Positions 1-8,329 of a DNA stretch of 64,000 nucleotides are shown here, piece by piece. The DNA comes from Myroides albus (lineage in GTDB: Bacteria; Bacteroidota; Bacteroidia; Flavobacteriales; Flavobacteriaceae), in assembly GCF_009711045.1 (NCBI RefSeq), contig NZ_WMJX01000007.1, positions 42,543 through 106,542 on the forward strand, read 5' to 3'. The notes beneath the pieces were generated by a model that did not search any database, was not told where the DNA came from, and saw only the letters and a program-made list of their open reading frames with translations. Position 1 is the stretch's first letter; every line of letters begins with the position of its first letter. The position numbers and the translations under genes were made by a program.

Positions 1-182
1 AAAAGCTACCTTTTGTCACGCATCACTTTGTGAGTATAATAGGTATCGTTACTCCTACTCCTGTTCTCAAGATAGAACGCATTAGATTCAATACCATCCA
101 CGACAAGATACACGCTTTCGACGAAGATGAAGTCGAGAGTAGCTACTTATCTTCTATTTGGCAACCGCCGAAATACTGTTAA
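1..182 (+). CDS. C-terminal fragment of a small DUF6660-like protein of the metal-efflux operon
   Basis: An open frame enters from the left edge and stops at TAA 180-182, giving 59 residues that end in SSIWQPPKYC. Small secreted flavobacterial proteins encoded just before CusA/CzcA-type pumps (DUF6660-like) commonly end in a similar ...QPP(K/R) tail after a Cys/His-rich segment. That resemblance is recalled and was not searched. The fragment contains one HH pair and an acidic stretch (FDEDEVE). It lies 99 bp before the RND gene in the same direction, so it is probably the first gene of the efflux operon. The real start is outside the window. Confidence 0.6.
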   Translation, partial: KLPFVTHHFVSIIGIVTPTPVLKIERIRFNTIHDKIHAFDEDEVESSYLSSIWQPPKYC

Positions 183-213
183 TACCTTATCGCCAAATTT
201 AAGTCAACAATCT

Positions 214-227
214 ATGCAATATTGCAT
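214..227. promoter_or_regulatory. 14-bp perfect palindrome before the RND pump gene
   Basis: ATGCAATATTGCAT is a perfect dyad in the 99-bp gap between the DUF6660-like fragment and the pump gene. It could be an operator or an RNA-level feature. Its function is unknown and an AT-rich palindrome of this size can occur by chance. Confidence 0.3.
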
Positions 228-281
228 GGAGAAATTGTCTATTACAATCAAGCAATTTTAACGTATTAACAGACACAAATC

Positions 282-3200
282 ATGTTAAATAAAATAATTG
301 AGTTTTCTGTAAAGAATAAACTCATCATAGGGCTATTTGTATTAGCTCTAATCGGTGTTGGTATTTACCAAACATCCAAACTGCCAATTGATGCAGTACC
401 AGATATTACGGATAATCAAGTACAAGTAATTACCGTAGCTCCGTCGTATGGAGCAACAGATATAGAGCGTTTAGTTACCTTCCCTATCGAGCAAGCCAAT
501 AGCAATATTCCCGGCATTAAGAATATGCGTAGCTTCTCTCGTTTTGGGTTATCACTGGTAACTATTGTTTTCGAGGAAGATGTCGATGTTTATTGGGCAA
601 GACAACAAGTGAGCGAACGCTTAAATCAAGTAAAAGCAGACATCCCACAAGACATAGGACAACCTGAGTTAGGTCCAATTTCCACAGGGTTAGGAGAAAT
701 CTACCAATATGTAGTAAGACCCTTAGAAGGATATGAAGATAAATATGACCTAACAGAACTGCGTTCTATCCAAGATTGGGTAGTGCGTCGCCAACTACTA
801 TCTGTCAAAGGAGTAGCTGAAGTAAGTAGTTTTGGAGGAAAACTAAAACAGTATGAAATAGCTGTAAACTCAAATAAATTGGATGCTTTTGGCATTACCA
901 TTAATGATGTATTTACCGCTTTAGAAAACAACAATGAGAATACAGGTGGAGCCTATATCGAAAAAGGTCCCACCGTATTATATATCCGAACAGAAGGATT
1001 GGTAGGTAACATTAAAGATATCGAAAGCATCGCCATTACTTCTAAGCATTCTGAGCATCCAATTTTAATTAGAGATGTAGCAAAAGTACAGATAGGACAT
1101 GCTACCCGATATGGTGCCATGACCTATAATGACAGGGGAGAAGTTTCTGGAGCTGTAGTAATGATGCTTAAAGGAGAGAACAGCAATGAAGTTATCAAAA
1201 ATGTAAAAGACAAAGTAGCTGAAATACAAAAAACACTACCTGAAGGAGTGGTGATAGAAGCTTTCCTTGATCGTACTAAAATGGTAAACAACGCCATAGG
1301 TACAGTAGAAACAAACCTTACTGAAGGAGCTCTTATCGTAGTCTTTGTATTAGTACTATTCTTGGGAAATATGAGAGCAGGACTATTAGTCGCTTCTATT
1401 ATTCCCTTAGCCATGCTGTTTGCGATCTGCATGATGAACCTCTTTGGGGTAAGTGGAAACTTAATGAGCTTAGGGGCACTCGATTTCGGACTGATCATTG
1501 ATGGTGCCGTTATTATCGTCGAGGCTGTCCTTCATCAATTCTCACATAATGCACGGTATAAGTCAATGAATAAACTTTCACAAGATGATATGAACAAAAC
1601 CGTCATACACTCAGCTTCTAAGATGATGAACAGTGCTGTTTTTGGTCAGATCATTATCCTAATTGTGTATATACCAATCCTAACATTAGAAGGCATTGAA
1701 GGTAAGATGTTTAAACCAATGGCACAAACTGTAGCTTTCGCCTTATTAGGAGCATTCCTTTTATCGCTGACCTATGTACCAATGATGAGTTCACTGATCA
1801 TGAGTCGTAAAGTGACTCATAAGCCAAACTTCTCTGAACGCGTTATGGCAAAACTCGAAAAGTTCTATCAAAAATGCCTTGTTAAAGTTTTAGAACTACC
1901 GAAAACGATATACGCAGTAGTTGGGGTATTATTTGCAATTGCCTTGTATATCTTGTCTACCCTTGGAGGCGAGTTTATTCCTTCCTTAGAAGAAGGTGAC
2001 TTTGCCGTAGATACGAAAGTTTTAACAGGAAGTACCTTAACGACAACTATCGAAAGTACACAGAAAACAGCACATATCTTAAAGACACGCTTCCCTGAAG
2101 TAGAGAAAGTAGTAACCAAAATCGGTAGTGCTGAAGTACCTACTGATCCAATGCCTATGGATGCCAGTGATATGATGGTCATCTTAAAAGATAAAAGCGA
2201 GTGGATCTCAGCAGAGAGCTTTCCAGAACTTGCAGAAAAAATGACGAAAGCCTTAGAAGAAGTTCCTGGAGTAACTGTGGGATTCCAATTCCCAGTACAA
2301 ATGAGATTTAACGAATTAATGACAGGTGCCCGACAAGATGTAGTCGTAAAAGTCTTTGGTGAGGACCTAGATCAATTAGCAGAAATAGCAGGAAAAATCG
2401 GCCATATTGCCAGCACAGTTAAAGGGGCAACTAACTTATATGTAGAACCAGTGACTGGCATGCCGCAGTTATTGATAGAGTATAACCGTCCAGCGATTGC
2501 ACGCTATAGACTTTCTATTGCTGAAATCAACCGAATTGTCAATACCGCTCTTGCAGGCCAAAGTACCGGTATGGTGTATGAAGGTGAAAAGCGCTTCGAT
2601 ATGGTAGTACGCATGGATGAGGCCAATCGCAAAAACCTCTCAGACATTCAAAATCTACTCATCCCTACTCCACTTGGCAATCAAGTACCTTTAAATCAGT
2701 TGGCAACAGTAGAAATAAAAGAAGGACCTAACCAAATTCAACGCGAAAACGCACAACGCAGAATATTTGTCGGTTTTAATGTAAAGGATAGAGATGTACA
2801 GAGTATAGTAGAAGAATTGCAACAAAAAGTAGAAGCGCAAATCAAACTTCCCACTGGTTATCAAATCACTTATGGAGGTCAATTTGAAAACTTAAACGAG
2901 GCAAAAGCGCGTTTGGCTATCGCAGTACCTTTAGCGTTAGTGCTAATTTTCTTATTGTTGTTCTTTGCCTTTAGAGATATCAGAGAATGTCTGATGATAT
3001 TCACAGCCATTCCCTTATCCATCATTGGAGGGGTATTTTTGTTAGCGTTGAGAGGAATGCCTTTTAGCATCAGTGCAGGTGTGGGATTCATAGCCTTATT
3101 TGGAGTAGCAGTACTGAATGGTATCGTGCTTATTGCAGAGTTTAACAGACTCCAAAAATCAGGTGTAAAAAATATAGTTTACGTAGTAGTTAGAGGTGCT

Positions 3201-4631
3201 ACCTCGCGACTACGCCCCGTACTAATGACTGCATGTGTAGCCTCATTTGGATTTCTACCTATGGCATTGAGCAATGGAGCAGGTGCAGAAGTACAACGAC
3301 CTCTGGCAACGGTGGTAATCGGAGGATTGATGTTAGCAACATTCTTAACCCTTTTTGTATTGCCATTGCTGTATATCACTTTTGAACAAAAACTAAACTT
3401 TAGCTTTATGAAAAAGAAAAAGGCCATTACCGCAGTAGTCGTTTTCCTTGGATTAGGACTCACTGTTAATGCACAAACACCTATCACTATAGAGAATGCA
3501 ATAAGTCAAGCTATCGAGCATAACAGTAGTATACGCACAGAAAAACTAAAAACAGAGTATGCTAAGGCTTTTATAAAAACCTCTACAGATATACCCCAAA
3601 CTACCCTTACGGGAGAATTTGGGCAAATCAATGGTCCTTATACAGATAACAAATTTACTGTTACACAAGAAATAGCATTTCCTACGGTGTACAATAGACA
3701 AAAAAAGGTATTCAAAGCCGAGTACCAACAAAGCATATACGACCTTGAACTAAAAACCTTTGAGCTAAAAAAAGCGGTAACTCAAGGTTTCTATGACTTT
3801 ATGTATTGGCAAGAAAAAGAGAATCTATTACTCAAGGCAGATAGTTTATACGCTAACTTTTACAATAAAGCGGCTTTACGACTACAGAAAGGTGAAAGTA
3901 ATATTCTGGAAAAAACAACAGCCCAAAATCAACAAATGAGCATTCAAGCGCAGCTAAGTGAAGTCCAAAAAACAAAGAAACTTATCTTAGTAGAACTCCG
4001 ATATTTGCTGAATACTGCAGAAGACATTAAGCCAGTTGTACAAGAGCAACGCGCAGTCTTAAATACTATCGAGAATGATTTAGAAAACAACCCTGTTTTA
4101 CAAGCCATTGAAAATCAAAAGGCAATAGCCGAAGGACAAACTAAACTTGAGCGCTCGAAACAATTACCGAATATACAAGCGACTTATAATAACAGTAGTT
4201 TTATGGGGCTGGCTGCCAATGATGTCTACTATGATAGAAACAATCGCTTTCACGCCTTTCAAGTAGGGATTAGTTTACCTCTGTTTACAAGCGGACAGAG
4301 AGGGCGAATTAAAAGTGCACAAAAAGCAGAAGAAGTAGCAGCAGCTGAATACACAACTGCTAAGGAACTCATGAATTCTCGTTATCAACAATTGTTAGTA
4401 TCTCATCAAAGCAATGCGGAGGTTCTAACTCATTATGAAAACTTCTCATTTGCAAATGCGGATACAATTGCAAAAACGGCACAATTGCAATTCATTAACG
4501 GGGATATCAATTACCTCGAATATGTAATGTTGATTAATCAGTCAATAGAGACTGTCAATAGATACCTCGATACATTAAAAATGTACAATGACAATGTTAT
4601 TCAAATCAACTATTTAACCTCTAACAAGTAA
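282..4631 (+). CDS. CusA/CzcA-family heavy-metal RND efflux pump fused to a TolC-type outer-membrane channel
   Basis: Residues 1-1042 form a complete HME-type RND pump: an N-terminal helix, a large periplasmic domain, a central membrane bundle around residues 340-500, a second periplasmic domain and a C-terminal bundle. The proton-relay helix reads DFGLIIDGAVIIVEA, with the D-D-E spacing of CzcA-type divalent-cation pumps rather than the DVGAMVDAA form of CusA. Zn/Co/Cd/Ni therefore seems more likely than Cu/Ag, but this is inference. From Met1043 (ATG at 3408-3410) a second module begins with a Lys-rich hydrophobic stretch ending VNAQ, a signal-peptide-like sequence, followed by about 400 residues of TolC/CusC-type coiled-coil channel. 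The frame is open across the joint. The adaptor gene follows after 5 bp. Fused pump-channel proteins of this kind occur in Bacteroidota. Confidence 0.93.
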   Translation: MLNKIIEFSVKNKLIIGLFVLALIGVGIYQTSKLPIDAVPDITDNQVQVITVAPSYGATDIERLVTFPIEQANSNIPGIKNMRSFSRFGLSLVTIVFEEDVDVYWARQQVSERLNQVKADIPQDIGQPELGPISTGLGEIYQYVVRPLEGYEDKYDLTELRSIQDWVVRRQLLSVKGVAEVSSFGGKLKQYEIAVNSNKLDAFGITINDVFTALENNNENTGGAYIEKGPTVLYIRTEGLVGNIKDIESIAITSKHSEHPILIRDVAKVQIGHATRYGAMTYNDRGEVSGAVVMMLKGENSNEVIKNVKDKVAEIQKTLPEGVVIEAFLDRTKMVNNAIGTVETNLTEGALIVVFVLVLFLGNMRAGLLVASIIPLAMLFAICMMNLFGVSGNLMSLGALDFGLIIDGAVIIVEAVLHQFSHNARYKSMNKLSQDDMNKTVIHSASKMMNSAVFGQIIILIVYIPILTLEGIEGKMFKPMAQTVAFALLGAFLLSLTYVPMMSSLIMSRKVTHKPNFSERVMAKLEKFYQKCLVKVLELPKTIYAVVGVLFAIALYILSTLGGEFIPSLEEGDFAVDTKVLTGSTLTTTIESTQKTAHILKTRFPEVEKVVTKIGSAEVPTDPMPMDASDMMVILKDKSEWISAESFPELAEKMTKALEEVPGVTVGFQFPVQMRFNELMTGARQDVVVKVFGEDLDQLAEIAGKIGHIASTVKGATNLYVEPVTGMPQLLIEYNRPAIARYRLSIAEINRIVNTALAGQSTGMVYEGEKRFDMVVRMDEANRKNLSDIQNLLIPTPLGNQVPLNQLATVEIKEGPNQIQRENAQRRIFVGFNVKDRDVQSIVEELQQKVEAQIKLPTGYQITYGGQFENLNEAKARLAIAVPLALVLIFLLLFFAFRDIRECLMIFTAIPLSIIGGVFLLALRGMPFSISAGVGFIALFGVAVLNGIVLIAEFNRLQKSGVKNIVYVVVRGATSRLRPVLMTACVASFGFLPMALSNGAGAEVQRPLATVVIGGLMLATFLTLFVLPLLYITFEQKLNFSFMKKKKAITAVVVFLGLGLTVNAQTPITIENAISQAIEHNSSIRTEKLKTEYAKAFIKTSTDIPQTTLTGEFGQINGPYTDNKFTVTQEIAFPTVYNRQKKVFKAEYQQSIYDLELKTFELKKAVTQGFYDFMYWQEKENLLLKADSLYANFYNKAALRLQKGESNILEKTTAQNQQMSIQAQLSEVQKTKKLILVELRYLLNTAEDIKPVVQEQRAVLNTIENDLENNPVLQAIENQKAIAEGQTKLERSKQLPNIQATYNNSSFMGLAANDVYYDRNNRFHAFQVGISLPLFTSGQRGRIKSAQKAEEVAAAEYTTAKELMNSRYQQLLVSHQSNAEVLTHYENFSFANADTIAKTAQLQFINGDINYLEYVMLINQSIETVNRYLDTLKMYNDNVIQINYLTSNK

Positions 4632-4636
4632 TCATC

Positions 4637-5800
4637 ATGAAATCTAACTATATTCAAACGCGCAGTTTTGTACTAATCCTTGCTTTAGGAAGCGCGATAT
4701 TCTTTACGCAATGTAAAAAAGAACAACCTACTGAAGAAACCACAACTACAGTAGCAGAAAATGAAACAACTGTACATTTAACAGATGCACAGATGAAAAA
4801 CACAGTGATTGAAACAGGAACTCTATCTGAGCGTAAAATTGCAACAACACTAAAACTCACAGGGAAAATAGATGTCCCTCCACAAAACTTAGTTTCAGTT
4901 ACCAACCCGTTAGGAGGATATCTAAAGAGCACGAAGTTACTACCTGGTATGCATATCAAAAAAGGTGAACTCATCGCGATGATGGAGGATCCGCAGTATA
5001 TTCAATTACAACAAAATTACCTCATCGCCAAAGACAAATATGAGTTTGCCAAATTGGACTACAATCGCCAGAAAGACTTGAATGCGAGTCAAGCCAGCAG
5101 TGACAAGGTAATGCAGATAGCTCAAGCAGAAATGAACAATCAACGCATCACAATGAATGCTTTGGCTCAACAATTAGCCTTAATCAATATCAATCCGAGT
5201 TCCTTAACCCATGACAATATTAGTCGTACAATCAGCATATATAGCCCTATAAACGGATTTGTCAGTAAGGCTTATGTCAATGTAGGCAAGTATGTCACTC
5301 CTTCTGACGTGATGTTTGAACTGATCAATCCTTTAGATATTCACTTGAATCTGAAAGTGTATGAAAAAGATTTAGATAAGTTGGAGATAGGACAGCGCGT
5401 CGTAAGTTATACGAATGCCAACCCAGACAAAAGATATGAAGGAAAAATTATTTTAATCAGTATGGATGTCAATGCAGACGGTGTATCAGAAGTGCATTGC
5501 CACTTTGAAGAATTTGACAAAAAACTGGTTCCAGGTATGTATATGAATGCCGATATCGACACACATGCCCAAGTATCGCAGGCGCTACCAGAGGAAAGTG
5601 TCGTTTACTTCGAAAAGCAGAACTACGTATTTGTCCAAACGGAGAGACAAACTTATGAAATGACACCCGTGCAGATTGGGCCAAAAGAAGATGGCTATAT
5701 ACAAATAAACAATCCTACAGAACTATCGAATAAGAAAATAGTAACTAAGGGAGCTTATACACTGCTAATGAAACTAAAAAACACAGAAGAAGAGGAATAG
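4637..5800 (+). CDS. RND efflux periplasmic adaptor (membrane-fusion) lipoprotein, CusB/CzcB family
   Basis: This adaptor links the inner-membrane pump encoded just upstream to the outer-membrane channel. The N-terminus has a hydrophobic signal ending in a lipobox (FFTQC), so the mature protein should be lipid-anchored at Cys26. A barrel-sandwich (biotinyl-lipoyl-like) half-motif lies near GYLKSTKLLPGMHIKKGELIA, followed by a Gln/Ala-rich hairpin (about residues 120-190), the second lipoyl half (SPINGFVSKAYVNVGKYV) and a beta-barrel domain. Its 387 residues are normal for the family. No His-rich metal-binding extension is seen. It is the last gene of the efflux operon and is followed by a strong terminator. 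Confidence 0.93.
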   Translation: MKSNYIQTRSFVLILALGSAIFFTQCKKEQPTEETTTTVAENETTVHLTDAQMKNTVIETGTLSERKIATTLKLTGKIDVPPQNLVSVTNPLGGYLKSTKLLPGMHIKKGELIAMMEDPQYIQLQQNYLIAKDKYEFAKLDYNRQKDLNASQASSDKVMQIAQAEMNNQRITMNALAQQLALININPSSLTHDNISRTISIYSPINGFVSKAYVNVGKYVTPSDVMFELINPLDIHLNLKVYEKDLDKLEIGQRVVSYTNANPDKRYEGKIILISMDVNADGVSEVHCHFEEFDKKLVPGMYMNADIDTHAQVSQALPEESVVYFEKQNYVFVQTERQTYEMTPVQIGPKEDGYIQINNPTELSNKKIVTKGAYTLLMKLKNTEEEE

Positions 5801-5801
5801 C

Positions 5802-5852
5802 AAAATCAAAAAAAGGAGTAGGTAATCGATTACCTACTCCTTTTTTGATTTT
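5802..5852. terminator. Bidirectional intrinsic terminator between the efflux operon and a convergent lipoprotein gene
   Basis: A nearly perfect 25-bp inverted repeat is centred on GGTAATCGATTACC, with GGAGTAGG/CCTACTCC in the stem and A/T runs on both sides. It lies right after the adaptor stop codon and before the stop of the convergent gene, so it can serve both strands. Confidence 0.9.
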
Positions 5853-5871
5853 ATCAACTATGACTTTATAT

Positions 5872-6294
5872 TTATTCTTTAATCTTGATATCAAAACTTG
5901 CTGAACAATAGCCTTCAGCTATAACCTCAACCGTAAAGTCTTTATTATCCTCTTTATAAGTAGGGTAAACAACAATATTTATTTGGTGAGTGCCACTTAC
6001 TTTTTTCACCCAGATATTTTTGGTCTTAATCTCATCTGTTAGTATTTGGTTCCCAGATGAATTAGAATCAAAAAAGCCAAAACTTGGACTTAGTGTAAAC
6101 GAACTTGGACTAACTGTCACAACTTGCTCGCCGCCCTGCACTTCAAAGGTCAAAGAAGTTTTACTAAGTGTGACCACCTTAGGGCAATCTCTTGGAGGAA
6201 TAAAATCTGAATCTTCACAAGCACAAAAAAAAGGTATAACGATAACAACAGCGAAATACAAATATATCTTCGATAAAAAATGAGGAATAGTCAT
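5872..6294 (-). CDS. Small secreted lipoprotein with a BACON-like beta domain
   Basis: The function is not known. I start the protein at the ATG at 6294 (MTIPHFLSK...), because a hydrophobic signal segment follows directly and ends in FFCAC, a lipobox. The longer frame from 6330 would put 12 extra residues before the signal. The mature part (about 110 residues) begins with an acidic linker (EDSDF), then a beta-rich segment with VTLSKTSLTFEVQGGEQVVTVS. This resembles the opening strands of BACON/Ig-like domains common in Bacteroidota surface lipoproteins, and the assignment is by pattern only. It is convergent with the efflux operon. Confidence 0.6.
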   Translation of the reverse strand: MTIPHFLSKIYLYFAVVIVIPFFCACEDSDFIPPRDCPKVVTLSKTSLTFEVQGGEQVVTVSPSSFTLSPSFGFFDSNSSGNQILTDEIKTKNIWVKKVSGTHQINIVVYPTYKEDNKDFTVEVIAEGYCSASFDIKIKE

Positions 6295-6428
6295 GCAGCT
6301 TTTTCCTTCAAAAATACTATATATGACCAAATCAATAGAAGTATAAAACGAAGATTTTTAATGCTTTACATCTATATTTCAAACCAAAGAAATACTTTTC
6401 AAAGACATTATGAGTAAAAGGCTATACA

Positions 6429-6818
6429 CTACTCGCCTTCTCCTACTATTTGACTGTACCTTGCTTGAATCTCTTTTAACCTTGCTTTTTGTTCATCCGT
6501 AAAATCACCTAAATCCAAACCGTATCCTTCGCTAACTAACCTTGTCACTTCTTCACTTACAGCATTGAATGCTTTAGAGTGTTCCTCCTCCCCTTTAGAA
6601 AGCTTTACATACAAATCTGTTTGCTTATTTACTGCCGTTTCGAACTTGTTTAAAAACGCATCAATAGGATTAACTTTTACGACCTCTTCTGTCTTCTCCT
6701 GTTTTGATTCTGTTTCTTTATTCTTCTTACAAGAACTAAAAGTCAATATACACAGTCCTACCATTAACAACAGTTTACTGTTTTTGGTCAAAAAAATAGA
6801 GTGGTTATATTTCTTCAT
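6429..6818 (-). CDS. Small lipoprotein with a charged helical domain (DUF6591-like)
   Basis: This 129-residue protein has a basic N-terminus, a hydrophobic stretch (LLLMVGLCILTF) and a lipobox SSC at about residue 30, followed by a KKNKETESKQEKTEE linker typical of exported lipoproteins. The rest is predicted helical, with the pattern VNPIDAFLNKFETAVNK near the start and LTxEQKARLKEIQARYSQI-like sequence at the end. Small Bacteroidota lipoproteins annotated DUF6591 look alike, but this was not searched. It is probably monocistronic. No function can be assigned. Confidence 0.65.
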   Translation of the reverse strand: MKKYNHSIFLTKNSKLLLMVGLCILTFSSCKKNKETESKQEKTEEVVKVNPIDAFLNKFETAVNKQTDLYVKLSKGEEEHSKAFNAVSEEVTRLVSEGYGLDLGDFTDEQKARLKEIQARYSQIVGEGE

Positions 6819-7142
6819 CTTTTATAGCGCGCTTTAAATTATAATTATGAATAACAAATGTAAAGAAAAAGTCTGTTTCGCCACACTCTTAAAATGGTTG
6901 ACCATACAAAACTATAGACTCCTACCTAAACTCGAATAACTTCAAGACTTAGCGTCAACACTAAATCCATAAAGCAAAAACGACTAAGATATATCAAACA
7001 TATCTTTTAAATATTTTTTTGTAAAAACACAGCTTGTGTATAGTGTAATTCTGATATAAACACTAACTTTATTCTCTCAACGCCTTATTCATGTGATTAA
7101 GGCTTTTTCTATTTTAAAACAATTCAGAAATTACTACTCACT
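6819..7142. other. 324-bp intergenic tract with two stem-loops, no gene seen
   Basis: This AT-rich gap lies between divergently transcribed genes. It holds an imperfect -7-like box around 7012-7021, a TAGTGT/ACACTA dyad around 7030-7065 and a terminator-like hairpin at 7082-7107 immediately ahead of the aminotransferase gene. No open frame of convincing composition was found. Confidence 0.5.
7082..7112 (+). terminator. Terminator-like hairpin in the leader of the aminotransferase gene
   Basis: The stem GCCTTA/TAAGGC is separated by about 9 nt and followed by TTTTTC. It lies only about 30 nt before the aminotransferase ATG. No gene on this strand ends upstream, so it would either end a short leader or small RNA or act as an attenuator. 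The stem is only six pairs, so confidence is modest. Confidence 0.4.
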
Positions 7143-8306
7143 ATGGACAGACGCAGTCTATTAAAACTATCAGGTACCCTCTTTGCAGGGAGCATTCTTA
7201 CACAAGGATATGCAACAACTAAAACTTTAGAAACAATTGCGGGATTAGATTTACCAACAAATGTTGACAATCCACTTTATCTACATTTTAACGAAAATAG
7301 CCTTGGTCTATCACCAAAAGCAAAAAAAGCTATTGTAGATGTACTATCAAACGTTAACCGATATCCTGAAAGTCACATAAATGAACTGCTCGCGACTATA
7401 GCTGATACTTTTAAAGTTGAAAAGCAACAAATTACCATTGGATCAGGATCCTCTGATATCATTAGAGGTTTAATCAATATGCAAGGTTATTTAGCGGCAC
7501 AAGCTGGAAAAAAAATCCAACTTATCTCACCAGAACCTTCTTTTTCGTTGGCAGCAGAGCACGCCTCTGCTATGGGAATAAAAGTAGTTAATGTTCCTTT
7601 AGACAAAAACTTTTGTATGGATATCGCGACTATGAAAAACATAGCCGATGCATTTGACGGTCTATCAATATGCTATTTGTGCAACCCAAATAACCCTACA
7701 GGAACACTTACCTCTACGCAGACAATTGCAGATTGGATCACGCAAGCCGATGCTACAAAGAACTTCTTTATGGTGGATGAAGCTTACGCAGAATATATTA
7801 CAGATCCTGCATTTGTCAGTGGAACTTCATTTATCAGAGAAAACAGAAATAATGTTATAGTGTTACGCACATTCTCAAAGCTATTCGCTATGGCGGGAAT
7901 GAGATTGGGGTTCAGTATTTCAACTGAAGCAACAGCGAAAGCACTAAGTCCATTTATGGCAATTGAAAACATTAGTTCAACTACTGCTGTGGCAGGTACA
8001 GCATCTTTACTAGACAAAGCTTATATCAACGAAAGTAAGGCGATGAATACTCATTCACTAAAGATAACGACTGAGTTATTTGATCAAATAGACATTAAGT
8101 ACTTAGAAAGTCATGGGAATTTCCTTTTTCATCAAATAAAATGTGAACCTGAGTTGTATACTGCTGAGATGAAAAAAGAAGGCATTATCGTGGGTCGTCC
8201 CTTTCCTCCATTGACTTATTGGAGTAGAGTTACCCTTGGTACAACGGAAGAAATGAACAAATTCTTATCAGTGATTAAAAAATTCAAGAAAAAAGGATGG
8301 GTATAA
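7143..8306 (+). CDS. Tat-signal PLP-dependent aminotransferase, HisC-like fold type I
   Basis: This is a class I/II aminotransferase related to histidinol-phosphate aminotransferases. The N-terminus MDRRSLLKLSG... followed by a hydrophobic stretch and an A-T-T boundary is a twin-arginine (Tat) export signal, so the folded, cofactor-loaded enzyme is probably periplasmic. Visible family marks are CNPNNPTGT (about residue 180), the MVDEAYAEY strand carrying the PLP-ring Asp, and the Schiff-base lysine in RTFSKLFAMAGMRLG (about residue 245). Export makes a role in cytosolic histidine synthesis unlikely. The substrate is unknown. The metallo-beta-lactamase gene starts 23 bp downstream, suggesting co-transcription. 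Confidence 0.85.
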   Translation: MDRRSLLKLSGTLFAGSILTQGYATTKTLETIAGLDLPTNVDNPLYLHFNENSLGLSPKAKKAIVDVLSNVNRYPESHINELLATIADTFKVEKQQITIGSGSSDIIRGLINMQGYLAAQAGKKIQLISPEPSFSLAAEHASAMGIKVVNVPLDKNFCMDIATMKNIADAFDGLSICYLCNPNNPTGTLTSTQTIADWITQADATKNFFMVDEAYAEYITDPAFVSGTSFIRENRNNVIVLRTFSKLFAMAGMRLGFSISTEATAKALSPFMAIENISSTTAVAGTASLLDKAYINESKAMNTHSLKITTELFDQIDIKYLESHGNFLFHQIKCEPELYTAEMKKEGIIVGRPFPPLTYWSRVTLGTTEEMNKFLSVIKKFKKKGWV

Positions 8307-8329
8307 TCCCTCAATCAATACGTTAAATT

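Noticed and set aside
3179..3487. A 102-codon antisense frame within the RND-TolC gene
   Set aside because: It lies wholly inside a well-supported coding sequence, like the other opposite-strand frames under large genes in this window.
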